A DNA stretch of 64,000 bases from NCBI RefSeq assembly GCF_006385785.1, contig NZ_VFSH01000007.1, positions 52,446 through 116,445 on the forward strand, in the 5' to 3' direction. Each line of letters begins with the position of its first letter. Positions within the stretch are counted from its first letter, which is position 1. Positions 45,134 to 59,657 of this stretch are shown here, one piece after another. The position numbers were made by a program, and so were the translations under genes. The notes under the pieces are model-generated. The model worked only from the letters and a program-made list of their open reading frames with translations. It was not told the DNA's origin and searched no databases. The DNA is from Streptococcus shenyangsis (lineage in GTDB: Bacteria > Bacillota > Bacilli > Lactobacillales > Streptococcaceae).

Positions 45134-45920
45134 TTAAAAATAATTTTTTTCAACATCTAATTCAATACGGTCTTTCTCAATCTCATTTGTAAAGTACCAT
45201 CTATCTATTTCTTTCTTATGAATAAACTTAGCACCATTTTTAAACGAATTTGATTCAAGTAACCTTTTTAATTCTCTTTCATTACCAAACAAAACTTCTA
45301 CATATCTACCAAAGCAGTCCGCTCGTCCCCTGTAATACCAATGTCCTAAAATTTTAGGATAGTTGAGTTCCTCTATTATAGCTATATAACTAATTATATT
45401 AATTAATTCCTGAAAAGTATACTTTCCTATACTATCTAATTCGTTTAATACTACATTTAGGTCATTTACTCCTTTTTTCAAGGTATCATCAGTTAAAATA
45501 TCACTTCCTACTCTACATATATTTGTCAATTTTCCATTATAAATAAAATATTCTTTTAAACAAATATCAAAACTTGTTAAAGGATACTTTGCTATAGTTT
45601 TCAGAAAAATATAAAGAATATTCTTTACTAAACTTATTTCATTTTCTGTTTCTGAATATTTTCTTATAATTTCATTGCAAATTGTTTCAAATGTTACATC
45701 TTCATTTTCATACTGAATTAAACAATCATATGAATTTCTGTTCAAATGTCTAATTGTATCTGATGCTTTAGCTTTAAAACCATAATATTTCAAAATAATA
45801 CCTTGTGGTGTCTCCAAAATCTTTGATTTGGGTGGTTCGTGCATTTGAATGGCCTTTGTAAATCCCCCTTCTTCTAATTTTTGAATTAAATCATTTCCAA
45901 ACTCTTTATATGTCGTATAC

Positions 45921-45937
<17 letters not shown>
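45134..45937 (-). CDS. Unrecognised 267-residue protein in the Dpn locus
   Basis: A soluble, AT-rich-coded protein with no family I recognise. The N-terminal third (TYKEFGNDLIQKLEEGG, SKILETPQGIILKYYGFKAKASDTIRHLNRNSYDCLIQ) looks alpha/beta; the middle is helical; the C-terminal third contains WYYRGRADCFGRYVEVLFGNERELKRLL and ends in a highly charged tail. It starts inside the last codons of dpnA (17-base overlap, GAGAG ahead of the ATG at 45937) and ends 15 bases before the zinc-ribbon gene, so it is an integral operon member. It could aid restriction or methylation, or be an added defence component. Confidence 0.7.
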
Positions 45938-47622
<1,685 letters not shown>

Positions 47623-47733
47623 CTACCACATTACTAAATTTTCTATTTTATAATTAAATCATATCAATATCAAAAAATGAGTAAGGCAAATTTTATAAAT
47701 TCCAAAATTCACCTCACTCTATTAAATTACTCT

Positions 47734-48138
47734 TTATATCCTCACCTGTCTGTCTTCTGACCGCTGGCCTGTGACAAACATGGTAAAGGTTGCTTTGCAG
47801 ACATTTCTGCCCTCATGATTGGTAATATCGACATCCACCACACAGGTTGTGCGACCTTGATGGACGCATTCTCCTTTAATAGTCAACACGTCGTCGAGTT
47901 TTCCTGCTTTGAGGTAGTTGATAGAAGATTGGAGTGTCACTCCATCAAGTCCCAGAGATATGACCACCAAACCACTGATCTGGTCGCAAAGGGTAAAGAG
48001 ATAGCCACCATGGGCATTGCCATAGTAGTTGAGCGACGAGTCCACTACTTTTGTTGTCACCACCACGTGACCGTCTCTCATTTGTTCAATTTCGTAATTT
48101 TCAAAGGCAGATATAGCGTCAAAATGAAAGTCTTTCAT
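47734..48138 (-). CDS. PaaI-type hotdog-fold thioesterase
   Basis: A 134-residue single hotdog domain. The PaaI family motif is seen in YYGNAHGGYLFTLCDQISGLVV (about 38-59; N-x-H-G-G and the catalytic acidic residue in D/Q context), followed by VTLQSSINYLKAG and GRTTCVVDVDITN. It should hydrolyse an acyl-CoA or aryl-CoA; the substrate is unknown. AGGAGG lies before the ATG at 48138. It is on the same strand as the galKT operon, 70 bases downstream of it. Confidence 0.87.
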   Translation of the reverse strand: MKDFHFDAISAFENYEIEQMRDGHVVVTTKVVDSSLNYYGNAHGGYLFTLCDQISGLVVISLGLDGVTLQSSINYLKAGKLDDVLTIKGECVHQGRTTCVVDVDITNHEGRNVCKATFTMFVTGQRSEDRQVRI

Positions 48139-48207
48139 CGTTTCCTCCTAATGTTTCAAACGACACTATGATACTACTTTTTATAGGACTGTGCAAGGAG
48201 AAAGCTC

Positions 48208-49689
48208 CTAGTCTGGCAAAATTCCGACCTGCTCTACAAAGCGCATAAAGGCAGTCTGTCCTTGTTCCGTCTGCTTGTAGACTCCTGCATCCTCAAGCAC
48301 ACGTGCAAAGATAGCTCCCACAGAGTCCTTGACGATTTCAAGGGCTTTTTCTTTATCCGCTAAATCTGGATGTTTGCCTTTGAGCTGGTCTGCCCATTCC
48401 TGATGATAATCGGCAACTGTAACAGTTTCTCCTACAAGATAGCTAGCGACTTGCTCCACTTCTACTTTCAGACGAGGTGGCAAGATTGCCAAGCCCATGA
48501 CCTCAATCAAGCCAATATTTTCCTTCTTGATATGTTGGACATCCTTGTGGGGATGATAGATGCCATCAGGATGTTCTGCTGAAGTCTGATTGTCCCGCAA
48601 GACTAAGTCCAACTCAAACTGGCCATCTCGTTTACGGGCTATAGGTGTAATGGTATGGTGTGGTGTTCCATTACTTTCTGCCAAGACTTGCACACTTGGA
48701 TCTGAATATTGCCGCCATTCTCGCAAAATCTTGTCAGCTAAGTTGATCAAATCTTCTTTGGAAGCCGAAGTCAAACGTAGCACTGACATTGGCCACTTGA
48801 CAATTCCAGCCTTGACCTGCTCAAAGCCAGCAAATCGGAAAGTCTTTTGCAAGGGAGCCAATTCCATAGGAAAAACATGACGGCCTCCTTGATAGTGGTC
48901 ATGAGTTAGAATAGAGCCCCCCACGATTGGTAGATCTGCATTTGAACCCGCAAAATAGCCTGGAAACTGCTCTACGATAGCCAACAGACGCTCAAAACTC
49001 TGATGACTAATGACCATGGGACGATGCTGGCCATCTAAAAAAATACAGTGCTCATTAAAGTAAGCATAGGGCGAATACTGGAAGCCCCACTCCTGACCAG
49101 CCATTTCAAAACGGATAATACGGTGGTTACTGCGAGCTGGGTGGTTGACCCGACCATGGTAGCCCTCATTCTCTAGACAAAGCTGACACTGAGGATAATG
49201 GCTAGCTTGCACCAACTTGGCTGCCGCAATCTCTTTGGGATCCTTTTCAGGCTTAGAGAGATTGATGGTGATTTCCAATTCTCCGTAATCAGACGGCACA
49301 CGATAAGCAATATTCTTAGCAATGGCCTTGAGTTTGATGTAGTCATTTTTCTGGCTAAGTTGGTAAAAATCCGCTATCGCTTTCTCAGGAGATTGGGTGT
49401 AGGTTGCCCAGAAATCACGATTAACCTGACTTGGACAAGGGGTCACCAAGTTCATCAGTTCAGCACCAAGAATTTCACGCGCAGTCTGACTATCCTCAAT
49501 CGTCTCTAATCGAACGGCTTCCTCAACCAGCTGGTCCTTGAGGTCAATCAATTTATCCAGATCCGTCTCAACTTCCAAGACACCATCTCCCACTCGTGCT
49601 AAGACACGATTGGTCAGGTAGATTCGATCCATTTCCTCAAATGAACTTTCAGAAATGACATGTGTTACAAATTTATCTACTAAGGTCAC
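48208..49689 (-). CDS. galT: UDP-glucose--hexose-1-phosphate uridylyltransferase (copy 2)
   Basis: A 493-residue type 2 GalT with [33 protein letters not shown] and [15 protein letters not shown]. It is the Leloir enzyme paired with GalK (18 bases upstream) and is less AT-rich than copy 1 at 27.6-29.1 kb, more like the chromosomal average here. GGAGG precedes the start codon. Expected to be controlled by GalR through the galK promoter. Confidence 0.94.
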   Translation of the reverse strand: MTLVDKFVTHVISESSFEEMDRIYLTNRVLARVGDGVLEVETDLDKLIDLKDQLVEEAVRLETIEDSQTAREILGAELMNLVTPCPSQVNRDFWATYTQSPEKAIADFYQLSQKNDYIKLKAIAKNIAYRVPSDYGELEITINLSKPEKDPKEIAAAKLVQASHYPQCQLCLENEGYHGRVNHPARSNHRIIRFEMAGQEWGFQYSPYAYFNEHCIFLDGQHRPMVISHQSFERLLAIVEQFPGYFAGSNADLPIVGGSILTHDHYQGGRHVFPMELAPLQKTFRFAGFEQVKAGIVKWPMSVLRLTSASKEDLINLADKILREWRQYSDPSVQVLAESNGTPHHTITPIARKRDGQFELDLVLRDNQTSAEHPDGIYHPHKDVQHIKKENIGLIEVMGLAILPPRLKVEVEQVASYLVGETVTVADYHQEWADQLKGKHPDLADKEKALEIVKDSVGAIFARVLEDAGVYKQTEQGQTAFMRFVEQVGILPD

Positions 49690-49707
49690 TATAGAGCCTC
49701 CTTTTGA

Positions 49708-50886
49708 CTAGTCAAGGACGCGAGTGCCACCTGCAACTTCAGCGATATAGAAGCTTGGAGCGTAGCCAACTACTTCCTCGTAGTGTTTGCCTACAGCTTC
49801 CTTAAAGGCCTCAACAGTGTCTTTTTGCACCAAGGCAATAGCACAGCCACCAAAACCAGCCCCTGTCATACGAGCACCGAGAACTCCTTCTTGTGCCCAA
49901 GCTGTGTGAACAAGAGTATCCAATTCCAAACCAGTTACTTCATAGTCATGCTCTAGGGAAACGTGTGACGCATTCATCAAACGACCAAATGTTTCCAAAT
50001 CTCCTGCTTGAAGGGCTGCTTGAGCTTTGAGAGTACGTTGGTTTTCAAGCACAGCATGGCGAGCACGTTTCAAACGATTTTCATCTTTAATCAGGTAGCT
50101 ATATTGGTCAAAGGCCCACTCGTCTAATTCACCCAAAGTCTGAATATCCAAGGCAACTTGCAATTCTTCCACTGCTTTTTCACACTCAGCACGGCGTTCA
50201 TTGTACTTAGAGTCAGCCAATTCACGGCGTTTATTGGTGTTCATGATAACAACGACATTGTCCTTCAAATCAAGTGGTACCAAATCATACTCTAAAGTGT
50301 TAGTATCTAAGTAAATAGCACGTTGATCAGCCCCCATACCGATAGCAAACTGGTCCATGATACCAGAGTTGACTCCGATAAAGTTGTTTTCTGTTTGTTT
50401 ACCGATTTTAACCAAATCCAAACGGTCTAGTTTTAAATCAAAGAGATGCTCAGCCACGACCCCTGTCAAAAGTTCCAAGGATGCTGAAGAAGACAAGCCA
50501 GCACCATTTGGGATATTCCCAAAGACATAAAAATCAAAACCTTTGTCAATCACATGTCCAGCTTCTTGCAAGAAATGAAGAACTCCTTTTGGATAGTTGG
50601 TCCAGTTGTGCTCTTTTTCAAACCTGAGATCCGCTAGAGGCACTTCGATGATACCCTTGTCCTCAAAGTTTGCTGAGTAGAAACGCAAGACTTGGTCATC
50701 ACGTTTGCGAGCAGCCCCATAAGTTCCTAAGGAAATGGCTGCCGGAAATACATGTCCACCATTATAGTCTGTGTGCTCACCAATCAAGTTGATACGACCT
50801 GGTGAAAAGAAGGTTTGGTCTGCTTCTTGACCAAAAACAGCAAGAAAGTCTTTACGAAGAGCTTCAGCAGTAAGATGTTGTGTCAT
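49708..50886 (-). CDS. galK: Galactokinase
   Basis: A 392-residue GHMP kinase that phosphorylates galactose. Motif 1 is [24 protein letters not shown] (about 28-51), the ATP-binding motif is [15 protein letters not shown] (about 126-140) and motif 3 is [17 protein letters not shown] (about 344-360). Catalytic Asp is expected in [13 protein letters not shown]. First gene of galK-galT, divergent from galR with AAAGGAG before the start. Confidence 0.95.
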   Translation of the reverse strand: MTQHLTAEALRKDFLAVFGQEADQTFFSPGRINLIGEHTDYNGGHVFPAAISLGTYGAARKRDDQVLRFYSANFEDKGIIEVPLADLRFEKEHNWTNYPKGVLHFLQEAGHVIDKGFDFYVFGNIPNGAGLSSSASLELLTGVVAEHLFDLKLDRLDLVKIGKQTENNFIGVNSGIMDQFAIGMGADQRAIYLDTNTLEYDLVPLDLKDNVVVIMNTNKRRELADSKYNERRAECEKAVEELQVALDIQTLGELDEWAFDQYSYLIKDENRLKRARHAVLENQRTLKAQAALQAGDLETFGRLMNASHVSLEHDYEVTGLELDTLVHTAWAQEGVLGARMTGAGFGGCAIALVQKDTVEAFKEAVGKHYEEVVGYAPSFYIAEVAGGTRVLD

Positions 50887-50907
50887 ATGAATTCTCCTTT
50901 TACTGTG

Positions 50908-50971
50908 CGTTAAGTCACCTTAACGTGTAATCGTTTTCTTCTATTGTATACAAGGGATTTCCTAAGGTCAA
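50908..50971 (-). promoter_or_regulatory. galK promoter and GalR-type operators
   Basis: Minus strand -35 TTGACC (50971-50966), 17-base spacer, -10 TACAAT (50948-50943). Downstream lies the palindrome CGTTAAG-TCAC-CTTAACG (50908-50925), and GAAAACGATTACACG (50937-50923) overlaps its edge. These are suitable LacI/GalR-family binding sites for the divergent regulator; which of the two is used is not known. Confidence 0.7.
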
Positions 50972-51023
50972 TCCTTTTTACTAAAATTTTACTAAACTAT
51001 CGGTAAAAGGCAGAAAAATATGA

Positions 51024-52055
<1,032 letters not shown>

Positions 52056-52116
52056 AATTACAAAATGACCTCTAGCAAGGCTGTTTCTCTAATAATCTCT
52101 ATGATTCCGCTCCAAC

Positions 52117-52974
52117 TCACACCTTTCGCTTATGTGCTTGGTGACTTTCTAGGTCAACATCAACTTCAATGGTAATATTTTGAAAGCCACAATCTTTGAG
52201 GAAAATTCGAATAGATTCTTTACAAGTTTCCATATGCTCCATCTCTTTTAAACAAACATGGACAATGGCATTTTTTTCCAAACCATCCATAGTCCAGAGA
52301 TTAAGCTGATTGATACTAGCGACATGGTCCAATTCTGCTAAATCCGTCTTGATCTTCTGGATATCTACTCCTTCTGGCACTGCATCGAGGAATATCTTGA
52401 GCGTGCTCCAAAAACGTGGAAGGGCTTTTGACAGAATAAAGAAGGAAATAGCAAGAGACAAGAGCGGATCCAAGATATACCAATCGGTAAATCGAAGAAC
52501 AATGGCCATCAGGATGACAGCCACCCAACCCAAGGTATCTTCCAGAAAGTGCAGGCTGAGAATGGATTCATTCTTGGTTTGTCCTTTGCGAATGACGAGA
52601 CTCGCTAGCACATTGATAATAATCGCAATAATTCCTAACCAGAGAATCCCCTCATCATTGACCGATTGTGGATGAAAGATTTTCGCTATATTTTCCAAAA
52701 TGACCAAAACGGACCCTGTCATAAGAATCACAGCCGTTATCATGGCTCCTAAAAGGCTAAAACGCTTGTAGCCCAAGGTATAGTGGCTGTCTTCTTCACG
52801 ATTGGAGATACTTTCCAAAAAGACTGAGATCCCAATAGCAATCGCATCTCCCAAGTCATGCACCGAGTCAGCAAGAACTGCACTGGACCCAAACACTCCA
52901 CCAGCGATAAACTCGACAATGGCATAAGTCAAATTTAAGAAAAAAGCTAGCCAAACAGTATATTTTGCCTTCAT
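52117..52974 (-). CDS. czcD: Cation diffusion facilitator (zinc efflux), CzcD
   Basis: A 285-residue CDF transporter with six membrane segments and a C-terminal cytoplasmic domain (about 200-285). Zinc-site residues are seen as SSAVLADSVHDLGDAIAIG in segment II and FLEDTLGWVAVILMA in segment V (HxxxD / HxxxD-like pairs). It exports zinc and perhaps cobalt. The ATG at 52974 is chosen because AAAGGA is 9 bases upstream; an ATG three codons earlier is too close. Regulated by the divergent sczA. Confidence 0.9.
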   Translation of the reverse strand: MKAKYTVWLAFFLNLTYAIVEFIAGGVFGSSAVLADSVHDLGDAIAIGISVFLESISNREEDSHYTLGYKRFSLLGAMITAVILMTGSVLVILENIAKIFHPQSVNDEGILWLGIIAIIINVLASLVIRKGQTKNESILSLHFLEDTLGWVAVILMAIVLRFTDWYILDPLLSLAISFFILSKALPRFWSTLKIFLDAVPEGVDIQKIKTDLAELDHVASINQLNLWTMDGLEKNAIVHVCLKEMEHMETCKESIRIFLKDCGFQNITIEVDVDLESHQAHKRKV

Positions 52975-53002
52975 ATTTCTCATTCCTTTGTTATAATAGA
53001 TT

Positions 53003-53019
53003 TATGAACATCTTGTTCA
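53003..53019. promoter_or_regulatory. SczA-type operator
   Basis: ATGAACATCTTGTTCAT contains the inverted repeat TGAACA-N3-TGTTCA, lying between czcD and sczA close to the czcD start. SczA of pneumococcus uses TGAACA/TGTTCA-type motifs to repress or, with zinc, activate czcD. Confidence 0.75.
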
Positions 53020-53106
53020 TTATCATTATCCACTAAAACTCAAAGAAAGGATAGAAGCAAAAGGTCAGCTTTATTCAGTTCTGAACAATTTGCCTCAAGT
53101 GTCCAT

Positions 53107-53643
53107 ATGACTAACATTGACCGCCGTACCAGTAAAACAAAAAAAGCCATCTATCAAGCTTTTCTACAACTTTTGAACACTAAGGGCTACGAGGCCACTA
53201 CTGTTCAGGATATTATTGATCTCGCAGATGTGGGACGTTCTACTTTTTACTGTCACTATGAGAGCAAGGAGCTGCTTCTGGACGAGCTTTGCCGCTACCT
53301 ATTCCATCATCTTTTTGAAAGAGAGCAAGCCATTTCAACCGAAGATTACCTCGCCCACCTCTTTCTGCATTTTCAGAAAAACCAAAATCATATCACCAGT
53401 TTACTATTCTCCAAGAATGACTACTTCCTCCGCCAACTCCAGAGAGAGTTGGAACACCACGTCTACCCCATGCTGGTTGATGATTTGAAAGAAGCACACC
53501 CAAGTTTGCCTGCTTCTTATCTCCAACACTTAGTTGTAACCAACTTTATCGAGACATTGACCTGGTGGCTCAAAAAAGGACAAGATTTTACAGTTCAGGA
53601 AGTTGTCCAATTTTATCTAGACCTTCTCACTCCTAAAATTTGA
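53107..53643 (+). CDS. sczA: TetR-family zinc-responsive regulator SczA
   Basis: A 178-residue TetR-type protein. Residues 8-58 are the DNA-binding domain (TKKAIYQAFLQLLNTKGYEATTVQDIIDLADVGRSTFYCHYESKE). The ligand domain is helical, with several histidines, in keeping with zinc sensing. Divergent position next to czcD and the operator between them match the pneumococcal SczA system, in which zinc turns on czcD. The ribosome binding site is weak. Confidence 0.88.
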   Translation: MTNIDRRTSKTKKAIYQAFLQLLNTKGYEATTVQDIIDLADVGRSTFYCHYESKELLLDELCRYLFHHLFEREQAISTEDYLAHLFLHFQKNQNHITSLLFSKNDYFLRQLQRELEHHVYPMLVDDLKEAHPSLPASYLQHLVVTNFIETLTWWLKKGQDFTVQEVVQFYLDLLTPKI

Positions 53644-53705
53644 ATACAGAGTAAAGTTCAGTTGCCTTATTTCTAGGTTACTGAGTTTTTTATCTTTTCA
53701 ACAAC

Positions 53706-53732
53706 AAAAGAGGACCCGCCGATCCTCTTTTT
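53706..53732 (+). terminator. Terminator after sczA
   Basis: AAAAGAGGA-CCCGCCGA-TCCTCTTTTT. Confidence 0.8.
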
Positions 53733-53741
53733 CATAATATA

Positions 53742-53892
53742 ATACTCTTCGAAAATCTCTTCAAACCACGTCAACGTCGCCTTGCCGTAGATATGTTACT
53801 GACTTCGTCAGTCTTATCTACAACCTCAAAGCAGTGCTTTGAGAAACCTATGACTAGTTTCCTAGTTTGCTCTTTGATTTTCATTGAGTATA
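53742..53892. repeat. BOX element (boxA-boxB-boxC)
   Basis: Starts AATACTCTTCGAAAATCTC, includes CACGTCAACGTCGCCTTGCCGTAG (boxA), ACTTCGTCAG (boxB-like) and ends GATTTTCATTGAGTATA (boxC). These are the conserved parts of the pneumococcal BOX repeat. It lies between convergent sczA and pnuC. Confidence 0.9.
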
Positions 53893-53960
53893 AAACCCTT
53901 TATTATCAACTCTATCTGTTTTATCCCAAAACTTAAAATAGCACTTTCAAACATCTTTTC

Positions 53961-54767
53961 CTAGTTAGGTAAGTCAGTATTCTGCTTAGCAGCCTTGCTC
54001 CATTGATACCAACCAACTATACTGTTGATGAGATAAATCAGGTATTTCCCTTGAATTTGCAGGCTTTCTCCCCACCAGAGATAGATTGAAAAGACATTGG
54101 TAGCTGCCCAGAATATCCACTGTTCACGGTAAACAGCTGTCATGAGGATTTGCCCTACCTCATTGGTCGCATCTGTGATTGAATCACGATAGGGACGATT
54201 GGCACCAATAGACTGATAAATAAAGCCAAAGGTCAACCACCAAAGAACACTAATGGAAAGATACTTTGTCCAGCCCTTGCCGTCCAGTTTACGCGTGACA
54301 AACTCCTGCTTTTCCTTCTTAAACTGTGCCTGATAAATCCAAACTAGAAGTCCAATCGGTTGCATAACTGTGAAGTAAAGTGTCGTCAGTACCTCACCAT
54401 AAAAGCCTTTCTGTAGTACCAAAATAAGGTAAATAACAGAGTTAATCAAGCCAAAAAGATAATTACTTGCTCGACCTTCCGATACAAAGATAACACAGAT
54501 AATCCCTGTCAAGCTACAAATCATCCCAATCCAGTCAACAATACGGTGTTCATAAATCAATTCTAGCCAGAGAGGAAAACTTCCTAAAACCAGCAAATAC
54601 AACCACTGGGCAAAACTACGATGGGCAAAGAGGTCATCCCAGATAGCCTTCATAGTTCCTGAAAATCCTAAATCAACCATAGCCGTAACCATACGACGGT
54701 AACCACCTGACATTTCACCTAGGGTTGTTTTGATATTTTCAATTTTCTTTTGCAAATAAGTATGCAT
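53961..54767 (-). CDS. pnuC: Nicotinamide riboside transporter PnuC
   Basis: A 268-residue SWEET-like membrane protein with about seven membrane segments. PnuC features include EHRIVDWIGMICSLTGIICVIFVSEGR, NYLFGLINSVIYLILVLQKGFYGEVLTTLYFTVMQPIGLLVW and WIFWAATNVFSIYLWW. It imports nicotinamide riboside by facilitated diffusion, trapped by a kinase. The second of two adjacent ATG codons is favoured by distance from AAAGGAG. The gene is alone, behind an NAD+-II-type riboswitch. Confidence 0.93.
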   Translation of the reverse strand: MHTYLQKKIENIKTTLGEMSGGYRRMVTAMVDLGFSGTMKAIWDDLFAHRSFAQWLYLLVLGSFPLWLELIYEHRIVDWIGMICSLTGIICVIFVSEGRASNYLFGLINSVIYLILVLQKGFYGEVLTTLYFTVMQPIGLLVWIYQAQFKKEKQEFVTRKLDGKGWTKYLSISVLWWLTFGFIYQSIGANRPYRDSITDATNEVGQILMTAVYREQWIFWAATNVFSIYLWWGESLQIQGKYLIYLINSIVGWYQWSKAAKQNTDLPN

Positions 54768-54771
54768 CATT

Positions 54772-54826
54772 TCTCCTTTTGTTTTTAAAGAGCCGTATCT
54801 GGATAGACTTTCGGACGCAACGCCCT
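54772..54826 (-). promoter_or_regulatory. NAD+-II (pnuC motif) riboswitch
   Basis: The minus-strand leader GGGCGTTGCGTCCGAAAG...ATCCAGATACGGCTC...AAAAGGAG sits directly before pnuC. CGTCCG and CGGCTC-type segments can form the small H-type pseudoknot of the pnuC-motif RNA, with the ribosome binding site at its 3' edge, which fits translational control by NAD+. A -10 TATAAT ends just before the GGG, so the leader is only about 55 bases long. Matched from memory of the motif. Confidence 0.72.
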
Positions 54827-55023
54827 ATTATATAATGAACTGTCTATACACAAGATTTCCAGCCTTAGTCGACATGAGCTGAAAACCCTTATTTGTTAAG
54901 TAATTCACAACACATTATACACCTATTTTATGAATATCTAAGTGTCTTTACAGTAAAATTTGCAAATTCCTGAAAATTTTCTCTTTCTTTCCATTTTAAG
55001 TGACATTCAATAACCCTAAAATC

Positions 55024-55050
55024 AAAAAGCCCAGACGAAATTGTCTGAGC
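55024..55050 (-). terminator. Terminator of egtVU
   Basis: Minus strand GCTCAGACaatttcGTCTGGGC followed by TTTTTG, 60 bases past the egtU stop. Confidence 0.8.
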
Positions 55051-55109
55051 ATTCTTTTATCTAGTCGTTTAAGGAAGTTTAGTTCAGTATGTTTAAAGTC
55101 TATGCCCCA

Positions 55110-57351
<2,242 letters not shown>

Positions 57352-57365
57352 TCTGTATCCTCAAT

Positions 57366-57566
57366 TTAAAACTTCCCTCGATTGGTCAAGTCTTCTACCT
57401 TAGGCATAACTTCTTTATTATTCCAATGCTCCACAATTTTCCCGTTTTCTAGACGGAGGATATCGTACTGGGCATAAGCAACTCCATCAATCTGAGTCTG
57501 ACCATAGCTAACCACATAGTTTCCTTGTCCTAATAGTTGGAAAACAAAGTCGAAAGTGGCCTTTAC
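57366..57566 (-). pseudogene. SnoaL/NTF2-like protein, C-terminal remnant
   Basis: An open frame of 66 codons without a start reads GNYVVSYGQTQIDGVAYAQYDILRLEN then GKIVEHWNNKEVMP, the last two strands and helix of SnoaL-like (NTF2-fold) proteins, which are normally about 120-140 residues. A stop codon lies just upstream in frame and no N-terminal part is found. It is a decayed gene between marR and egtV. Confidence 0.7.
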
Positions 57567-57591
57567 TTAAAAACAGCTAATTTGCTCCATT

Positions 57592-58035
57592 TTAATCCTC
57601 ATTTGCCTTCTCTTTCAGATTAGCCAAAATTCTTTCTTGAAAGGCTTCAAACTGACGAATTTCTTCCTCTGAAAATCCTTTGTAAAAAATCGTATCCAAT
57701 CTCTGACTGACACGATGTCCCACTTCTTTCTGGGACTTGCCTAACTCAGTTAACACTAAATACTTCTTACGCTTGTCTTTCCCACACGGACTAACAATTA
57801 CAAGCTTTTGTTCCTCTAGCTTTTTTATCATAGTCGTCAGCGTATTATTCGCAAGCCCAGTCGCAAGCGCGATATCTGTCGCAGTTGCGCAGCCAGTTTC
57901 ACTATTCCATAAAACCGCTAAAATCTTACCCTGTTCACCCCTATAAAGAGCCTCAGGATCTTGGCTCAGTAACTTCTGAAAAATCCGCCCATTCAACAAA
58001 CGAATATGATGGGCTACCAAATGACTATCTTTCAT
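57592..58035 (-). CDS. MarR-family transcriptional regulator
   Basis: A 147-residue winged-helix protein. Residues about 48-105 hold the recognition helix and wing (CATATDIALATGLANNTLTTMIKKLEEQKLVIVSPCGKDKRKKYLVLTELG). Helices at both ends form the dimer interface. Its ligand is unknown. The remnant of a SnoaL-like gene and the egtVU operon lie downstream on the same strand, so it may control them. An inverted AT-rich repeat (ATAATATTTATTAT) near 58076-58090 could be its operator. Confidence 0.85.
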   Translation of the reverse strand: MKDSHLVAHHIRLLNGRIFQKLLSQDPEALYRGEQGKILAVLWNSETGCATATDIALATGLANNTLTTMIKKLEEQKLVIVSPCGKDKRKKYLVLTELGKSQKEVGHRVSQRLDTIFYKGFSEEEIRQFEAFQERILANLKEKANED

Positions 58036-58137
58036 GGCACCTCCAATTTATTTCTATATCGATATGAATAAAAAATATTATAATATTTATTATTTTAATT
58101 GTCAACTATTTCGATTTAGAAATAATTTTTCCCTGTA

Positions 58138-58172
58138 AAAAAATCTCCTACACAAGGTAGAAGATTGTAATC
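58138..58172 (-). terminator. Terminator after the O-antigen-ligase-like gene
   Basis: Minus strand AATCTTCTACC-ttgt-GTAGGAGATTTTTTTAC, 10 bases past the stop codon. Confidence 0.7.
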
Positions 58173-58180
58173 TTATATAC

Positions 58181-59374
58181 TTAATCCGTCATGTCCGATA
58201 CCAACGCTCGATGCTCCAACGGAATACTGCACATAACTAGCAAGAAAATGAAGCCTGACTGGATCCAGAAGAGAGCTAAGTCAAAGATTCCGTGTACAGC
58301 AACCACGGTAAGGAAAGATAGATAAAGACCGATAATCGGACGTTTCCCCGACTCCTGACTCATATCCATCATCAAGCGAACAGGAGCAACAGAAGACAAA
58401 ACTAATAAAATAGTCCCCACAATTCCGTAACTCAGAATCGTATCAATATAAAGGCTGTGAGCATGTTCATGATAAGGAGCGTGTATCCGAGGATAAGAGT
58501 GCATATAGGTTAATGGCCCTTCACCCCAAAAAGGATTTTGTTTAAACAAGGCCATCCCAGCATCCCAGATAGAAATTCGTTCTTCCATAGAGGAATCTAA
58601 AGTTCCCATCCGAACTCCCAAATCACTGGAAAAGAGGAAACTCAAGCCAATCGCAAAGACCCCTATACTAAGCCAAAAGGCCTTCCAGTTTTTAATGGTC
58701 GTAAAGAGATAAATAATGGCTCCAGCGATAATAGCAGGAAAGGCAGTTCGATTTTGCGTAAAGTTCAAACCAAAGAGATTCACAAAGCCTGCAAACACAC
58801 AGAATACTTTCAACCAATTCAACTTGGTCGTTGTAAACAGATAGAAAGCAATCATGATACAGAAACAACAAATAATTCCATAATAATTAGGATTAAAGAA
58901 GGTCACTTCTGCACGATTCTGATGCCACACCTGCATATTGGGTGAAAGAAAAGCATAGTTGAATTTCTTCACAATTTGGAAATGTTCTAAACTCGCAAAA
59001 GCAGCTGACAAGACGCTACCAAACAAGACGAACTGCAAAATCAATCGAAAGAATTTATGTGATAAAATCGACTGATAGTGCAAAAAGAAAACAGTAAATA
59101 GAAACATTCCTACTGAAGCAACAACTCCCATCCAATTTTGTGCAAAAACGGATATAACAGTACTATAGCCAAGAAAAAGAAGCAGCATCGGATGCTCTCC
59201 CATTTTCTGAAGAATACTTTTCATGTCTCCTGTGAAAATTAAACTGATAATATATAAACAGAATACAACTACAAAAAGATAAAAGGGTAAAAAGATACTC
59301 AGGATAATTCCCAATAAAATCAGCTCTTTACTAGACAACCCTTTCAGCTTTTCAATAAAGCCTATTGATTTCAA
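58181..59374 (-). CDS. tacL: O-antigen ligase/polymerase-family membrane protein, probable lipoteichoic acid ligase TacL (RafX)
   Basis: A 397-residue protein with about 12 membrane segments and a large extracytoplasmic loop before the last ones. The loop contains MEERISIWDAGMALFKQNPFWGEGPLTYM and YHEHAHSLYIDTILSYGIVG, the R/W...H-E-H pattern of the Wzy_C/WaaL superfamily. In pneumococcus TacL (first called RafX) joins teichoic acid chains to the glycolipid anchor and lies near birA, separated by the raffinose genes. Here birA is the direct neighbour, which supports the assignment. Another Wzy-like polymerase role is possible. Confidence 0.72.
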   Translation of the reverse strand: MKSIGFIEKLKGLSSKELILLGIILSIFLPFYLFVVVFCLYIISLIFTGDMKSILQKMGEHPMLLLFLGYSTVISVFAQNWMGVVASVGMFLFTVFFLHYQSILSHKFFRLILQFVLFGSVLSAAFASLEHFQIVKKFNYAFLSPNMQVWHQNRAEVTFFNPNYYGIICCFCIMIAFYLFTTTKLNWLKVFCVFAGFVNLFGLNFTQNRTAFPAIIAGAIIYLFTTIKNWKAFWLSIGVFAIGLSFLFSSDLGVRMGTLDSSMEERISIWDAGMALFKQNPFWGEGPLTYMHSYPRIHAPYHEHAHSLYIDTILSYGIVGTILLVLSSVAPVRLMMDMSQESGKRPIIGLYLSFLTVVAVHGIFDLALFWIQSGFIFLLVMCSIPLEHRALVSDMTD

Positions 59375-59657
59375 AATGAATCCTTTCTCTCCAAATCAAC
59401 TGATTCAGATAATAGTAAGCTACCCTTTATTGTACCACTTTTTTAGCAATTTGAAAACAAAGGAAACGTTTACTAGGTAAAAAAGGGAGCAAAAATACTG
59501 GGATTTCAAAACTCAATCATTAGTACTACATTTACTCCAAGAAAATCATACCGTAAAGACTAGGCATATGTTAAAATAGTAGTAATAAAATATAGATTAG
59601 GCGCAACTATCCAAACTAGATTCAAATCATATACTATTCTTAAAGAAAGGCAACACT
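59375..59657. other. Divergent promoter region tacL / birA
   Basis: Both genes read outward from this 283-base stretch. TATGTTAAAATAG near 59567 offers a -10 (TAAAAT) for birA; no clear operator for BirA (long interrupted palindrome) was found. In pneumococcal genomes as I recall them the raffinose operon occupies this place. Confidence 0.45.

Noticed and set aside
53742..53892. Possible CRISPR-like or other novel repeat
   Set aside because: It is a standard BOX element by its conserved ends; there are no regular spaced repeats or cas genes anywhere in the window.
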